A DNA stretch of 64,000 nucleotides from Thermoproteota archaeon (GTDB lineage Archaea; Korarchaeota; Korarchaeia; Korarchaeales; Korarchaeaceae). The position numbers and the translations under genes were made by a program. Below, piece by piece: positions 36,961-47,223 of the stretch. The stretch spans positions 1 through 64,000 of the forward strand of contig JAOZGJ010000010.1 of NCBI GenBank assembly GCA_027491785.1, in the 5' to 3' direction. The number at the start of each line of letters is the position of its first letter. The first letter of the stretch is position 1. The notes under the pieces were generated by a model. It saw only the letters and a list, made by a program, of their open reading frames with translations. It did no database searches and had not been told where the DNA came from.

Positions 36961-38811
36961 TTAGAGGGTGATATCCAGCTCCCTGAGCTTCTCCGGGGTG
37001 GGGGCGCCATCTACCCATCCGCGCAGCTCGTAGTATTCATTCTTCATCTCATCGAGCTCCACCACCTGACCCTTAGCGGGTCCCTCCGGCATGGGCTCCT
37101 CCAGCAGGCGCTTCGGCAGCGTATCGTCCTTTCCAGTGAACCCGTATCTGTTCAGTATTACCCTCTCCAGATTATATATGCGCTCTCCTATCTTCAATAG
37201 CTCATCCTCCGTTAAATTCCACCCGGTGACTGAGGACAGTAGCTCCGAGAACTCAGGAAGTCCTATCGCGAAGGTCACGAAGAGACAGTTGACCGTCGAG
37301 TTGACCACGTCCGTGAAGTCTTGGAAGAGCTTGACCCACTTAGCCTTGCCTTTCGGTGTTAGCGGATCTATCTTCTCAGGTATGCCTAGGATCTCAGGAG
37401 ATATCGTGTAGCCCGTTACATGGCATCCTCCCCTGTTAGCTGTGGCGTACTCAAGCCCTATACCCTTGGCACCCCTCGGATCATAAGCAGGCATTTCAAG
37501 GCCCTTAACGCTCATCGAAAGCTCAGGATGGCCATATATCTCAGCTAATCTCTTTGATCCAAGTGCTAGGTACCTCCCGAAGCCGGATTTATGAGCAGTA
37601 CGCCATACTGCCTCTACTAGAGCTGCGGCATTACCGAACCTGAGGTCTAGCCCCTCTAGGTCCTCCTTAGGTATGTATCCCCTCTCATTCAGCTCCATGG
37701 CTGCTGCTATGGTTGATCCCATTGATATGGTATCAAGGCCGAACTCATCGCAGTAATGATTTGCCTTTATTATCGCTTCCAGATTATCCACGCCTGTTGA
37801 GCTTCCTAAAGCCCATACCGATTCATATTCAGGACCCTCGCTATATAGGATCTGATAAGGCCCTGACTCTACCTTCGTGACCCTCCCGCAAGCGGATGTG
37901 CATCCCCAACATGCCCTATTCCTTATCAGGTAGTTGGCCTCTATGGCCTCTCCACTTATCTTGTCAGCATTGGGATTCACACCAGTCTGCCAGTTCTTAT
38001 ATGGAAACATACCAGCTTGGTTTATTATGTTCACCAAAATGGCGGTTCCATACTTCGGTAATCCCTCTCCAGTTACTGAGTTCTTCTTCATCATATCTAA
38101 CGCCTTCTTGGATGCCTCCTTGTACTTCTCCCTGTTAGCTATCGGGACCCTCTCGGTTCCCGATACCACAATTGCCTTCAGCTTCTTAGATCCCATGACA
38201 GCTCCAAGTCCACCTCTTCCAGCTGATCTGTGCTCATCGTTCATCAGACTAGCGAAGTAAACTAGGTTCTCACCAGCAGGCCCTACACAGAGGACGCTAG
38301 CATTCCTCCTCCCTATCCTCCTTTTCAGTACCTTATCTGTGATGAACGTGTTCTTACCCCAGAGGTCCTTGGCTCCCTTCAACTCCGCCTCTCCATCAAT
38401 TATGGAGAGGTAAACGGGCTCGTCAGATGCTCCTTCCAGTATTACTGCATCATAACCTGCCATCTTCAGGTATGTCCCCCACTCCCCTCCGGAATTTCCG
38501 CTTCCTATGGATCCGGTTAGCGGGGCCCTCAAGGCCATCGCGTGATACCTACCGGGAGAGGGAAAACCAGGGATTCCCGTACCAGGGCCTGTGGCCAATA
38601 TCAGGACGTTCTCAGGACCAAGGGGATCTATATCCCTAGGGGCGATCCCCTTAGACATGTATTCCTTTAGGTATTGATAGAGAAGATATACGGCATATCC
38701 CTTCCCTCCTAGGTATTTCCTGGCAATTTCCTCGGATGTGGGTTCCACTTTGATGGATCCAGTGGAGAGGTCCACTCTTAAAATCTTACCCATATATCCC
38801 CCAGCATTCAT
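36961..38811 (-). CDS. Aldehyde ferredoxin oxidoreductase family (tungsten enzyme)
   Basis: GGYMGKILRVDLSTGSIKVEPTSEEIARKYLGGKGYAVYLL, ACWGCTSACGR, AGRGGLGAVMGSKKLKAIVV. Confidence 0.93.
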   Translation of the reverse strand: MNAGGYMGKILRVDLSTGSIKVEPTSEEIARKYLGGKGYAVYLLYQYLKEYMSKGIAPRDIDPLGPENVLILATGPGTGIPGFPSPGRYHAMALRAPLTGSIGSGNSGGEWGTYLKMAGYDAVILEGASDEPVYLSIIDGEAELKGAKDLWGKNTFITDKVLKRRIGRRNASVLCVGPAGENLVYFASLMNDEHRSAGRGGLGAVMGSKKLKAIVVSGTERVPIANREKYKEASKKALDMMKKNSVTGEGLPKYGTAILVNIINQAGMFPYKNWQTGVNPNADKISGEAIEANYLIRNRACWGCTSACGRVTKVESGPYQILYSEGPEYESVWALGSSTGVDNLEAIIKANHYCDEFGLDTISMGSTIAAAMELNERGYIPKEDLEGLDLRFGNAAALVEAVWRTAHKSGFGRYLALGSKRLAEIYGHPELSMSVKGLEMPAYDPRGAKGIGLEYATANRGGCHVTGYTISPEILGIPEKIDPLTPKGKAKWVKLFQDFTDVVNSTVNCLFVTFAIGLPEFSELLSSVTGWNLTEDELLKIGERIYNLERVILNRYGFTGKDDTLPKRLLEEPMPEGPAKGQVVELDEMKNEYYELRGWVDGAPTPEKLRELDITL

Positions 38812-38995
38812 AACAAATCATCCTACGACTTGAACTAACCCGATAACTTAAAAGTATTATTGGGATCGCCTGTGAGTTATTTTCCCTGTATCACGAGTTT
38901 ATTAGTTGAATCCGGTTTGATTCTGAAGTATTTAGTTTTATTACGAGTGTAATTGAATTATATTAACCTAACTAGGGTAAATCAGTTAACAGCAT

Positions 38996-40036
38996 CTACC
39001 TGATGTATCCCCTCCTCACGGCCTCAGCTAACAGAGGGTCCTCTATGCAATAGAGCCCGTCCTTCTTATCGATAAATCCATATTCCAAAAGCTCGTTTAG
39101 GTAATTAGATACCTGTTTATCACTTATATTCAAGCCCAGATAAACTCTCAGTCCTGTCTTAACCTCAGACCACCTAGAAGGCCTAACTAGGATTTTGAGG
39201 ACCTCCACATACCTTTTCCTAGCTGATTGCCTAGTAGCCAAGAAATAGTTCATTTCATTAGCTGCGAGCCTCGATCCCTCCTCAAGGGTCCTCTCGATGG
39301 ATCTCCTTTGATCCATTCTTATCCTATAAAACCCATAGTAGGATAGCCATCCTATTATCCCATCGAGCTTGTCTACAGCTTCTTCAATGTCTCCTTCCCT
39401 TATCCGGACCTTTGCCTGTCTAAATCCCTTCTTCAGGAAATCTTTGGCCTTGTTTTCGCTTAGCTTGCCTATCTCTATCTCGGCAAACGCCCTGCCAAAT
39501 AGGGGAGCATCGGGGTCCTTCCTTCCCAGCAACCTGTCCAAGAGTCCCACTTCAGAGCCGGCTAGCAATATCTTAATACCCTCCTGATAGTCGTACATGT
39601 GGGCGAGGAGTCTATCGAATCCCCTTATCATCCTGAGATCCTGGGCTTCATCGAAGGCCAGGACTACCTGCCTCCCCTCGGATGACGCCCAAGCACCAAG
39701 CTCATTCAAGAGCTTTCCTATCACAGATAATCTCCTTTCAGTTAAACTTAGCTTAATTCCAGCTATCTCTACCCCTCTAACTTTAGATAGTATCCTAGAT
39801 ATTGCTTTATGCTTAGCCATCAGCCTGCTCAACTCCTCCGCTAAATATGGGTAGATGTCATCTGGATAGAAGGGTCCACCAGCCCTGAGATCTATGAGCA
39901 AGTAGGGGAGATCCAGTTCCGAGAGGGCGACCCTCATCAGAGAAGATTTACCAACCCTCCTTATCCCCTTTATCACGATCATCCTGGTTAAAGGATCCCT
40001 GAGCTCTTTGATCAACCTGTTAAGAGGTTCTTCCAT
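38996..40036 (-). CDS. Archaeal AAA+ ATPase (Arch_ATPase family)
   Basis: IKGIRRVGKSSLMRVAL (Walker A), VVLAFDEAQDLRM (Walker B), LLAGSEVGLLDRLLGRKDPDAPLFGRAFAEIEIGKLS. Confidence 0.88.
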   Translation of the reverse strand: MEEPLNRLIKELRDPLTRMIVIKGIRRVGKSSLMRVALSELDLPYLLIDLRAGGPFYPDDIYPYLAEELSRLMAKHKAISRILSKVRGVEIAGIKLSLTERRLSVIGKLLNELGAWASSEGRQVVLAFDEAQDLRMIRGFDRLLAHMYDYQEGIKILLAGSEVGLLDRLLGRKDPDAPLFGRAFAEIEIGKLSENKAKDFLKKGFRQAKVRIREGDIEEAVDKLDGIIGWLSYYGFYRIRMDQRRSIERTLEEGSRLAANEMNYFLATRQSARKRYVEVLKILVRPSRWSEVKTGLRVYLGLNISDKQVSNYLNELLEYGFIDKKDGLYCIEDPLLAEAVRRGYIR

Positions 40037-40085
40037 GTCGTAGAAGTCCTCTTTCCTGCTCTTTACCTCGAGCGAGAAGAGAATT

Positions 40086-40125
40086 ACTTACACCCCCTAC
40101 TATTAACTTACACCCCCTACTATTA
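40086..40125. repeat. Perfect 20-bp tandem duplication (ACTTACACCCCCTACTATTA x2) upstream of the AAA+ ATPase gene
   Basis: Read directly at 40086-40105 and 40106-40125, followed by a partial third copy ACTT. Confidence 0.95.
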
Positions 40126-40146
40126 ACTTTGGCTATCACCTATAAT

Positions 40147-41061
40147 TCAGGTAACACCAACCTCCGTCATGACCTCCTCCACTAGATCACTTCTAACCAT
40201 TCCCGCCTTAGGAAGTCTTCTAAGGATCTCTATCCATCTACTTTCCGATCTGAACACCCTCTTGAGTATGTTTATAGCTTCCTCCATCCTATTGGAGTTC
40301 AATAAAGCAATTGCTTGCCAAAATGAGAGCTCTAATACTTCAGGAGCTAACTTCGATGCAATTTCATATTCCTTTAATGCCTCCTCGACTTTCCCGGATG
40401 CCATATACTCATCTCCCCTATTTGAGTGACTATAGGCATCGTGAAGCCTGAGCAACCTCCTCATCTCCTCGAGAGGATGTGGGCTATCCTCTACCCTCAG
40501 ATCCACTATGACCTCGGCCCATGGTCTGCTGCTCAGCTTCCTGGATACGACTAGGATGGCAGCTGATTGCATTCCCCTTATATCACCTCCAGCCGCTTCA
40601 CCCGCTTCCAGTGCGGCTAGGAGTCTGTAAGCTAGATCTCCCTCCGATGATTCGAAGGCATCGGCCATGGCTGGCCATACATCTGCGGAAGACATCAAGT
40701 TCGCTTGAACGCTGTATCCGTCTCCGATTATGTGACCAGCTTCAGGGATGCATAGTCTCCCTGTATGAGCTGCAACCCTACCTTTAGAATCCAAGATAGC
40801 TACCTGCCTGTGAGCTGACTTGGGATCTTCCTTTATCAGGGCTTCCAAGGCTTCTTCAGCTGTCTTACCCACTTTCAGCAGGTTCAGACCTAGCGGTCCA
40901 TAGGATTGCTCCACGAAGCATTGAGTTGCGACGACTCCTACCCCTGCTTCAGCCCAGGGAACCAAGCTACCCACTGAAAACCAATGAGATTGAACAGCAA
41001 CGCCCATATAACCAGTATCCGGATCCCTCGCAACGATGGAATATGTGGATGCGAGTGGCAT
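40147..41061 (-). CDS. DUF1028 family (Ntn-hydrolase-like) protein with C-terminal TPR-like segment
   Basis: STYSIVARDPDTGYMGVAVQSHWFSVGSLVPWAEAGVGVVATQ, GRLCIPEAGHIIGDGYSVQANLM. Confidence 0.88.
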   Translation of the reverse strand: MPLASTYSIVARDPDTGYMGVAVQSHWFSVGSLVPWAEAGVGVVATQCFVEQSYGPLGLNLLKVGKTAEEALEALIKEDPKSAHRQVAILDSKGRVAAHTGRLCIPEAGHIIGDGYSVQANLMSSADVWPAMADAFESSEGDLAYRLLAALEAGEAAGGDIRGMQSAAILVVSRKLSSRPWAEVIVDLRVEDSPHPLEEMRRLLRLHDAYSHSNRGDEYMASGKVEEALKEYEIASKLAPEVLELSFWQAIALLNSNRMEEAINILKRVFRSESRWIEILRRLPKAGMVRSDLVEEVMTEVGVT

Positions 41062-41140
41062 ACCTAATCTGGAGTGGGGAAACTTATAGTGTTATGTTGC
41101 GTTACCCTTATCAACAAGGTCCTATCCTACTAGCGATTGA

Positions 41141-41905
41141 TCAGTTAGTGCTATGATCAGCCATGAATTCCTCTAGGGCTTTGGATATGCTTCCCTTTCT
41201 AAAGAACATCTTCACATTCCTCAACCTGAGTCTCTCGGTACCCCTCTTCCCCACAAATGCCGATATAATTACTGGGCAATCCCTGAGAACGTCGTAAACA
41301 TCTAGGGTTTTCCTCCTCTGCAGAGTGTCCTTATAGGGGTTGGCCCTAACCTCAACGAGTTCGAGCTCGTCATCCTTCATCTCATATATGAGATACTTCG
41401 CAGCCCTACCCAACATTTTCATCGGTATATTCTCGCCATCATCCGTGGCAACTGCTATTCTCTCACGAGTAGGGACTAAGACAATGCAGTAGCCTCTATT
41501 CTCCTGGATCCTATACCTATCTTCTACCAATCGATCTAAGAATCCCCTAAATTCACTCGTTCCTGTCCCCTGAATTACGATAATCCTTCCTCTAAACGCT
41601 AGGGTATAGTACAGGGTCCAGAGGAGTTTATCGGCATCCAAGCTCTCCGAGTACTCCACTACTACGAGCTTATACCTCATGCCGAGGGGATAAATCTCCT
41701 CTCTCTGTAGGGCTAAGAAAGGCTCCACATTCCCTGGATCAGGTATTTCATGATAGGGAACTGTAACTACTTCGATTTTGCTTTCTAAGGCTCTCAGTAC
41801 AGGAGAGTTTGGATCCCCAATAAATAGGACCTTCCCCGGACCCAAGTCAGCGATATACCTGAGCAGGCACCGTTGAAGATCAGCCTCGTACTCCATTTTC
41901 ACCAA
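41141..41905 (-). CDS. Rossmann-like domain fused to NifX/NifB-type (FeMo-cofactor accessory, PF02579-like) domain
   Basis: C-terminal RIAVATDDGENIPMKMLGRAAKYLIYEMKDDELELVEVRANPY...DVLRDCPVIISAFVGKRGTERL...GSISKALEEF; N-terminal GPGKVLFIGDPNSPVLRALE. Confidence 0.6.
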   Translation of the reverse strand: MVKMEYEADLQRCLLRYIADLGPGKVLFIGDPNSPVLRALESKIEVVTVPYHEIPDPGNVEPFLALQREEIYPLGMRYKLVVVEYSESLDADKLLWTLYYTLAFRGRIIVIQGTGTSEFRGFLDRLVEDRYRIQENRGYCIVLVPTRERIAVATDDGENIPMKMLGRAAKYLIYEMKDDELELVEVRANPYKDTLQRRKTLDVYDVLRDCPVIISAFVGKRGTERLRLRNVKMFFRKGSISKALEEFMADHSTN

Positions 41906-42117
41906 TGATAGATCAGTACTGGTAAATTAAAATAAGAAAAATAATGTTATTGATTTCGTTCGCTAAATTATGGTAGTTCGAAGAGGCTTTGCTTGATAAT
42001 GCTGTGCCTTCGCTTCGAGGAGATTAGCTAAACCACATCTCATAAGAGGAGATAGAGGGAAGGAGAGGGAAGGGAAAATATAAGCGGAGACTAACCTGCC
42101 TAATACTACCCTAACGA

Positions 42118-43692
42118 TTAGTAGCCCAAATCTCTGAAGAGTTCCGAATCCTGAACGTAACTCTTCCTGAGCTTGAGAGCCAATTCGGCTTTACCTAGCT
42201 CTCTCCCAAGATAGGCGGCATGGGAGTAGCCAGATACTAGCCCGAGATGGAATATCTCAAGGTAAATGTCCGAGGCTTTCTCACCGCATATGGTAACATC
42301 AGGTCTCCTCGGATCATCCCACTTGAAATGCATGGCACAGATCTCGCCTCGATCCCTGTCTACCCATATCCTGAAGAAACCAGTCCTATCGTACTGTACC
42401 TTCCTCCCCCTAGCCTTCACGACCTTACCCATAGCATCATATCTGAAGTCTTTCCTCCTCTTCTCCTTCAGGACTAGGAGGTCTATACCGAGATCCTTAG
42501 GGAATACTCCCCTCTCCTTTGAGAGGTACATCATCTTGACAGCTTGGGCCACTTCCCAGACGGATCCGTAGGTTTTATCGCTTGCCTCCGTAGTTAGGAC
42601 AATACTCGCTTCAAGCTCAGAGGCGAGAGCCACCAATTGGGCATTTACTCCATGACTATCGGCATCGATGAGTTCGCTGACATTACCTATCCCCATGAAA
42701 AGCTGGACATCTGGATTTCTCCTAGAGAACTCGTAGAAGGAGATGAGGGACTTGATGAAGCTGGGAGCGTGTATCGGATGAACTATCAGGTCAGCCAAGA
42801 CGTTATTTATGCCATACTTCCTAGCCATTCTGAGATTCTCCTCCATGGCCCTAACCCTTTCCTCCGGTTCACTTGGAAAGTAGCCAGAGGCATAATCATA
42901 TGGTATTATCACGCAGACCTTATCCTTCACGATGTCATGAAGCACTTCCATGTTAGATCTCTCGAGGCTCACTATCATATCAACGCCCGCCTCGATAGCA
43001 GCTTCTATCTCCTTAGGAGAAATTGAATCTATACTTATAGGAGCGTTAGTCACCTCTCTAACTGCTCTAACTATATCTCCTATCTTGGAGGAGTCATCTT
43101 GACCAGCAACTACTCCTATATCTATTATATCAGCTCCAGATTCTATATAGTGGGCGGTAATCCTCTTTATCTCATTTTTAGTGAGCTTCGGAGCATCCAC
43201 TATCTCCGCCATGATCCTAATCGGCAGCTCCCTCGCAATGCAGAGCCCCCTAAGATCTATGCACCTCTCCCTGTCAACCATAGCCCTCGCTCTGTTCACG
43301 GCCTCCCTAAACTCCCTATCGGCATCTCTCCTAATCTCTTCTTCGAGAAGCTCGCATGCAGGTATGTCATGCGATAACTTAAGCCCTTTCCTCACTTGTT
43401 CCATTATGATTGGTAGATCAGCTGCATCCTTGGGGCCCTTAAACGCTGGAATACCCAAGGAATCCTCTATGTACTTGGAGCTGCCCCTTAACAGCCCTGG
43501 GACTATGATGGCATCGTAGCCAGATAGATCTAGGGTTTTAATATGCTCCACAATGAACTTAGGTGTTAGTAGTGCGGCCACTGGAAAGGGAACAGCCACG
43601 AGATCGTACTCAATACCCGATCTATCCGCATAGGCTCTGACGTAATCCTTGGCCAGCTCTCCCGTTATCAACAGGTACTTCAATATCCTCAC
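42118..43692 (-). CDS. Dihydropteroate synthase-related protein (archaeal DHPS-like)
   Basis: YIESGADIIDIGVVAGQDDSSKIGDIVRAVREVTNAPISIDSISPKEIEAAIEAGVDMIVSLE. Confidence 0.85.
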   Translation of the reverse strand: MRILKYLLITGELAKDYVRAYADRSGIEYDLVAVPFPVAALLTPKFIVEHIKTLDLSGYDAIIVPGLLRGSSKYIEDSLGIPAFKGPKDAADLPIIMEQVRKGLKLSHDIPACELLEEEIRRDADREFREAVNRARAMVDRERCIDLRGLCIARELPIRIMAEIVDAPKLTKNEIKRITAHYIESGADIIDIGVVAGQDDSSKIGDIVRAVREVTNAPISIDSISPKEIEAAIEAGVDMIVSLERSNMEVLHDIVKDKVCVIIPYDYASGYFPSEPEERVRAMEENLRMARKYGINNVLADLIVHPIHAPSFIKSLISFYEFSRRNPDVQLFMGIGNVSELIDADSHGVNAQLVALASELEASIVLTTEASDKTYGSVWEVAQAVKMMYLSKERGVFPKDLGIDLLVLKEKRRKDFRYDAMGKVVKARGRKVQYDRTGFFRIWVDRDRGEICAMHFKWDDPRRPDVTICGEKASDIYLEIFHLGLVSGYSHAAYLGRELGKAELALKLRKSYVQDSELFRDLGY

Positions 43693-43712
43693 CTAATTAA
43701 TTAGCTAGCTAA

Positions 43713-44477
43713 TTAGATAGGTAGAGATAGGATGTGAACTATGGTATCCTCTAACTGATCCGGATCGTCCACGACTGTAACACCCTCGACCCTTCTCAAG
43801 GCTTCTATGTTCCTCCTATCAAGCTCCCTTATCTTTATCCTAGCTTTCTGAAAACAGTGTATGGCATTCTCTGGGCATGTGAGTTCACATACCCTGCACC
43901 CATGGCACCTCGTCAGATCTAAGACGGGTACCCCATCAAGCTCTCTAATGGCCCCGTAGGGACACCTATTCAGGCACTCCATGCAATTCGTGCATACCTC
44001 TCGATCTATGTAGCAGGGGACCTCGGTCTCCTCCGTCACATCGGATGGGAGGACTACTACAGGAACGCCTCCCTTTAGGGCCTGAGATGTGATCGTCGTC
44101 ACTATGCTGTCAGAAATGCCGTAAACGATCTTAGCTACTGTATTAGATGTAGCTGGTGCTATCACGAGCAATCCGTACCTGCCAAGCATGAACCTACCTG
44201 AGTAAGTGCAGCTGGCGCCGGCAACTTCCTCTGTGATTACCTCCTCATAATGGTTTCCAGGCGATATATCTCCTATTCTATCAAGGATGCCGTACATTCT
44301 GGCCACTTCCTCACCGGCCTTGCTCATATAAGTGGTTATCTTAACTCCATGTTTCTCCTTGATCCTCTTTAGAACACCAAAACTCTCCCTCATGAAGCTT
44401 CCTGATCCAGTTATTCCCCATGCGATGAAATGTAGACCTCCTTCTCCTCTTAGCAATCCCAAGTTTGCATCAACCAT
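43713..44477 (-). CDS. Archaeal flavoprotein with two [4Fe-4S] motifs, dihydromethanopterin reductase (DmrX)-like
   Basis: HFIAWGITGSGSFMRE, LVIAPATSNTVAKIVYGISDSI, CTNCMECLNRCPYGAI, CHGCRVCELTCPENAI. Confidence 0.82.
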   Translation of the reverse strand: MVDANLGLLRGEGGLHFIAWGITGSGSFMRESFGVLKRIKEKHGVKITTYMSKAGEEVARMYGILDRIGDISPGNHYEEVITEEVAGASCTYSGRFMLGRYGLLVIAPATSNTVAKIVYGISDSIVTTITSQALKGGVPVVVLPSDVTEETEVPCYIDREVCTNCMECLNRCPYGAIRELDGVPVLDLTRCHGCRVCELTCPENAIHCFQKARIKIRELDRRNIEALRRVEGVTVVDDPDQLEDTIVHILSLPI

Positions 44478-44560
44478 CCTTCATTTCTCCCTTTCTTCTA
44501 TTTTCCCTTTCTCCATCTTTCCCTTTCCCTTCCTTCCTTTTCTCTGCCTCATTTACAGAT

Positions 44561-45520
44561 TCAAATGGTGAGCAATTGAGCACCCGCATTGTTAGCCCTC
44601 GACACGATGACCTTACCCCCTCCATGTTCCCTCAGGAAGCCCTTCAATTTATCAGCTAGCTTCTGATAACTATCCTCATCAGCCAAGCCATAGAACGATG
44701 GGCCCCAGGAGCTTTGTCCAGCTCCATAAGCTCCATTCTCCAGCAGGAACTCCACTCCCTTCTCTATTAGAGGAGACCTGAAGATGCCTCCCTGGACATG
44801 GGAGAACATCCTACCTACCTCCCTCTCGAACTTTGTGATCGCATCGCCGAAGCCCTGAATGTCCCTCTTCATCAGCGAGGGGATTATTTCAAGGATGAGT
44901 ATCCTGAAGGTCTCGCAGGTGCATTGATCGATCTCCCTCAACTTCCTCGTCAAATCCTCAAGAGAAAGCTCCTCCTTCTCTCCGGATATACCTTCCTCCA
45001 TTCTAGGCATACCGATTACGAAGATCCAATCCTTGGGAAACTCGTATCTGGATATGAGGATAGGTATCTCTCCCTTCTCAACTCCTCCGTCGACGATCAG
45101 ACCACCATACTTGAAGGAATAGATCCCAACGCCCGATCTCTTTCCCCTCCCAAGGATCTTGGCCAGCTCTTCCACAGAGACATCCATTCCTGAGTGCTTC
45201 AACATAGCATAACCTATCCCCAGTGAGAGTTGCGTTCCAGAGCCCAAGCCCACATGCGGGGGTATGTCCTCGATGATCCTTATGCTCATTCCATCCTCGA
45301 TCTTGAAATGTTCCTTCACCTTCTTGGCATAGAGTAGGGCCCTCTCCCCACCGCCCATGACTTGGAATCGATCGGCATCGGACACCTCTAAGATAACGCG
45401 AGGATTGTTAAGAGCGACACCCACGCTTCCATAGGACCTCCTAAGATCGCCCTTCATGTCTAAGATCCCGAAATGTATCCTAGAAGGTGTTTTCAAGATG
45501 GTTTTCATTACATCGCCCAA
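44561..45520 (-). CDS. Beta-ribofuranosylaminobenzene 5'-phosphate synthase (GHMP-like), methanopterin biosynthesis
   Basis: TPSRIHFGILDMKGDLRRSYGSVGVALNNP, IPPHVGLGSGTQLSLGIGYAM, GRGKRSGVGIYSFKYGGLIVDGG. Confidence 0.9.
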   Translation of the reverse strand: MGDVMKTILKTPSRIHFGILDMKGDLRRSYGSVGVALNNPRVILEVSDADRFQVMGGGERALLYAKKVKEHFKIEDGMSIRIIEDIPPHVGLGSGTQLSLGIGYAMLKHSGMDVSVEELAKILGRGKRSGVGIYSFKYGGLIVDGGVEKGEIPILISRYEFPKDWIFVIGMPRMEEGISGEKEELSLEDLTRKLREIDQCTCETFRILILEIIPSLMKRDIQGFGDAITKFEREVGRMFSHVQGGIFRSPLIEKGVEFLLENGAYGAGQSSWGPSFYGLADEDSYQKLADKLKGFLREHGGGKVIVSRANNAGAQLLTI

Positions 45521-45702
45521 CCTAATGAGTTAGAGGTATCTAATATATAAGCTATCAAAATCAAATAACAACGAAAATGATGCGGTTTCGATCCCAAGGT
45601 TGTGAGAGCATTAAAGGCCTCAAAGACTTCAACTGAATGTCTCATCATATAACTGTACTTAACTCAGATTAAGTTAGTTAAAAATAATTTATGTTTACCC
45701 AT

Positions 45703-46377
45703 TTATTTATTTAACTTAATATTGAGTCTATTAACGATATCTCTCATTATCCTGTTATAGGGTTCCTCGGGACATATTCTAGAGACGAGCTCGCTGTAAT
45801 GGAGAACCAATTTAGTCAGCTTTTCCGCATCCTTGGGCCTTATCTTCCTGAATACAGGGATTCTCGTTGCATGGATAAGGGATTCCAAAACTGCGTGTCT
45901 GCACCTAGTAAAGAAGCAGGGCTTTACTTTCCTCAGCAAGATCCCATCTATTCTTAGCTTAACAGATAAGAAATCTCCTTTATCCTTGAAGTTTAGAAGA
46001 GAAACTTCCATAGAAGCGTTCGAGCCTTTAAGGGGGGGTAGCCTCATGCCATAGGACATGTCATAACCTTCCTCAGGTATTTCGTTGAAGGTAGCTAGGT
46101 AAAAGATTTCCACGTCATCAAGCAGGTTAATCAGGGCAGAGCTCTCCCTCATCAGGTTTTCAAGCGTAGTAGTACCCTTAAATAGTTTCTCAATGATGAC
46201 TGCACTTCCAGCCCTTCTCACACCTATTGGCGCCGAATGAAGGGAACCATCTCCATTCTTGGTCGTGCATATGGACTCCACTAGCAGGCCATCACTGAGA
46301 CCGATATTATCCAATAAATCCGGCACATCAAAGCTGGTATAATTGCCTGGAGGTGGGATTTTTCCCATCGCACCCAA
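45703..46377 (-). CDS. DUF447 family protein (methanopterin-associated)
   Basis: GLLVESICTTKNGDGSLHSAPIGVRRAGSAVIIEKLFKGTTTLENLM; located among methanopterin genes. Confidence 0.8.
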   Translation of the reverse strand: MGAMGKIPPPGNYTSFDVPDLLDNIGLSDGLLVESICTTKNGDGSLHSAPIGVRRAGSAVIIEKLFKGTTTLENLMRESSALINLLDDVEIFYLATFNEIPEEGYDMSYGMRLPPLKGSNASMEVSLLNFKDKGDFLSVKLRIDGILLRKVKPCFFTRCRHAVLESLIHATRIPVFRKIRPKDAEKLTKLVLHYSELVSRICPEEPYNRIMRDIVNRLNIKLNK

Positions 46378-46528
46378 TCCCCCCTATAGGCTAAAAGGCT
46401 ATATCCATGCAGTCCTCTCAACATGTTAGCTGGTATACCTGAGGAAGAGTTAGTTAATGACGACTTATCATTAATTTATTTTAGTTGCTTATCAGCAAAA
46501 TTAATAACTTCTCATTTCACAAAGATAT

Positions 46529-47017
46529 ATGCTACTTGTAGGGGAAGCTCTGGTTGGTGAGGGCAACGAGGTCGCCCATATCGATTTAATCATCGGAGAT
46601 AAGGATGGACCCGTAGGTAACGCCTTCAGTGTATCCCTGTCCAGCCCAAGGCAGGGACACACCCCCTTACTAGCTGTACTGGAGCCAAATCTTCAGCCCA
46701 AGCCGTCGACATTGATAGTGAACAAGGTAACGATAAAGAACGCCTTCCAGGCGGAATTGATGTTCGGTCCAGCCCAAGCGGCGGTCGCCAAAGCCGTTGC
46801 CGATTCTGTGGCTGAGGGGATAATACCAAAGAACTTGGTGGAGGATATAGTAATAGTGGTCTCCGTATTCATTCACTGGGAGGCTAAGGATAAGGAGAAG
46901 ATCTACAAATATAACTATGAAGCCACGAAGCTGGCGATAAAGAGGGCCTTCTCAGGAGAGCCTTCAATAGATGAGGTCCTAGAGAAGAAAGATAAAGCAA
47001 AACATCCCTTTGCATGA
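46529..47017 (+). CDS. fae: Formaldehyde-activating enzyme
   Basis: [80 protein letters not shown]. Confidence 0.95.
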   Translation: MLLVGEALVGEGNEVAHIDLIIGDKDGPVGNAFSVSLSSPRQGHTPLLAVLEPNLQPKPSTLIVNKVTIKNAFQAELMFGPAQAAVAKAVADSVAEGIIPKNLVEDIVIVVSVFIHWEAKDKEKIYKYNYEATKLAIKRAFSGEPSIDEVLEKKDKAKHPFA

Positions 47018-47066
47018 ATTAATCTCTTCTCTTATCCCCTCAATTTTTCTTTTTATCTCGATCCAA

Positions 47067-47092
47067 TTTTCATGGGGGCTTTTTCATGAAAA
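47067..47092. promoter_or_regulatory. 8-bp inverted repeat TTTTCATG-N10-CATGAAAA between fae and the 610-aa gene
   Basis: Read directly; could be a fae 3' hairpin or an upstream regulatory site for the next gene. Confidence 0.4.
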
Positions 47093-47223
47093 ATTTTGAT
47101 ATCAATTAAGTAACACGAAAATTATAGGGAGTGCTACTTATCGAAGAATTTTAGATTCATCTAGAATGATTCAGCAAACCGGAATATTTAAATGATATAG
47201 GGGATATATTCCCTAGACCCATT

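Noticed and set aside
40086-40125. Possible minimal CRISPR array
   Set aside because: The two 20-bp copies are directly adjacent with no spacer and no cas genes nearby; it is a tandem duplication.
42266-43519. Many antisense ORFs listed in the track over the DHPS-like gene and other CDS
   Set aside because: They overlap well-supported genes on the opposite strand and show no recognisable protein features.
45570-45635. Possible C/D-box sRNA (AATGATGC ... CTGA)
   Set aside because: The C box is imperfect, C-to-D spacing is long and internal boxes are weak; no guide target could be assessed.
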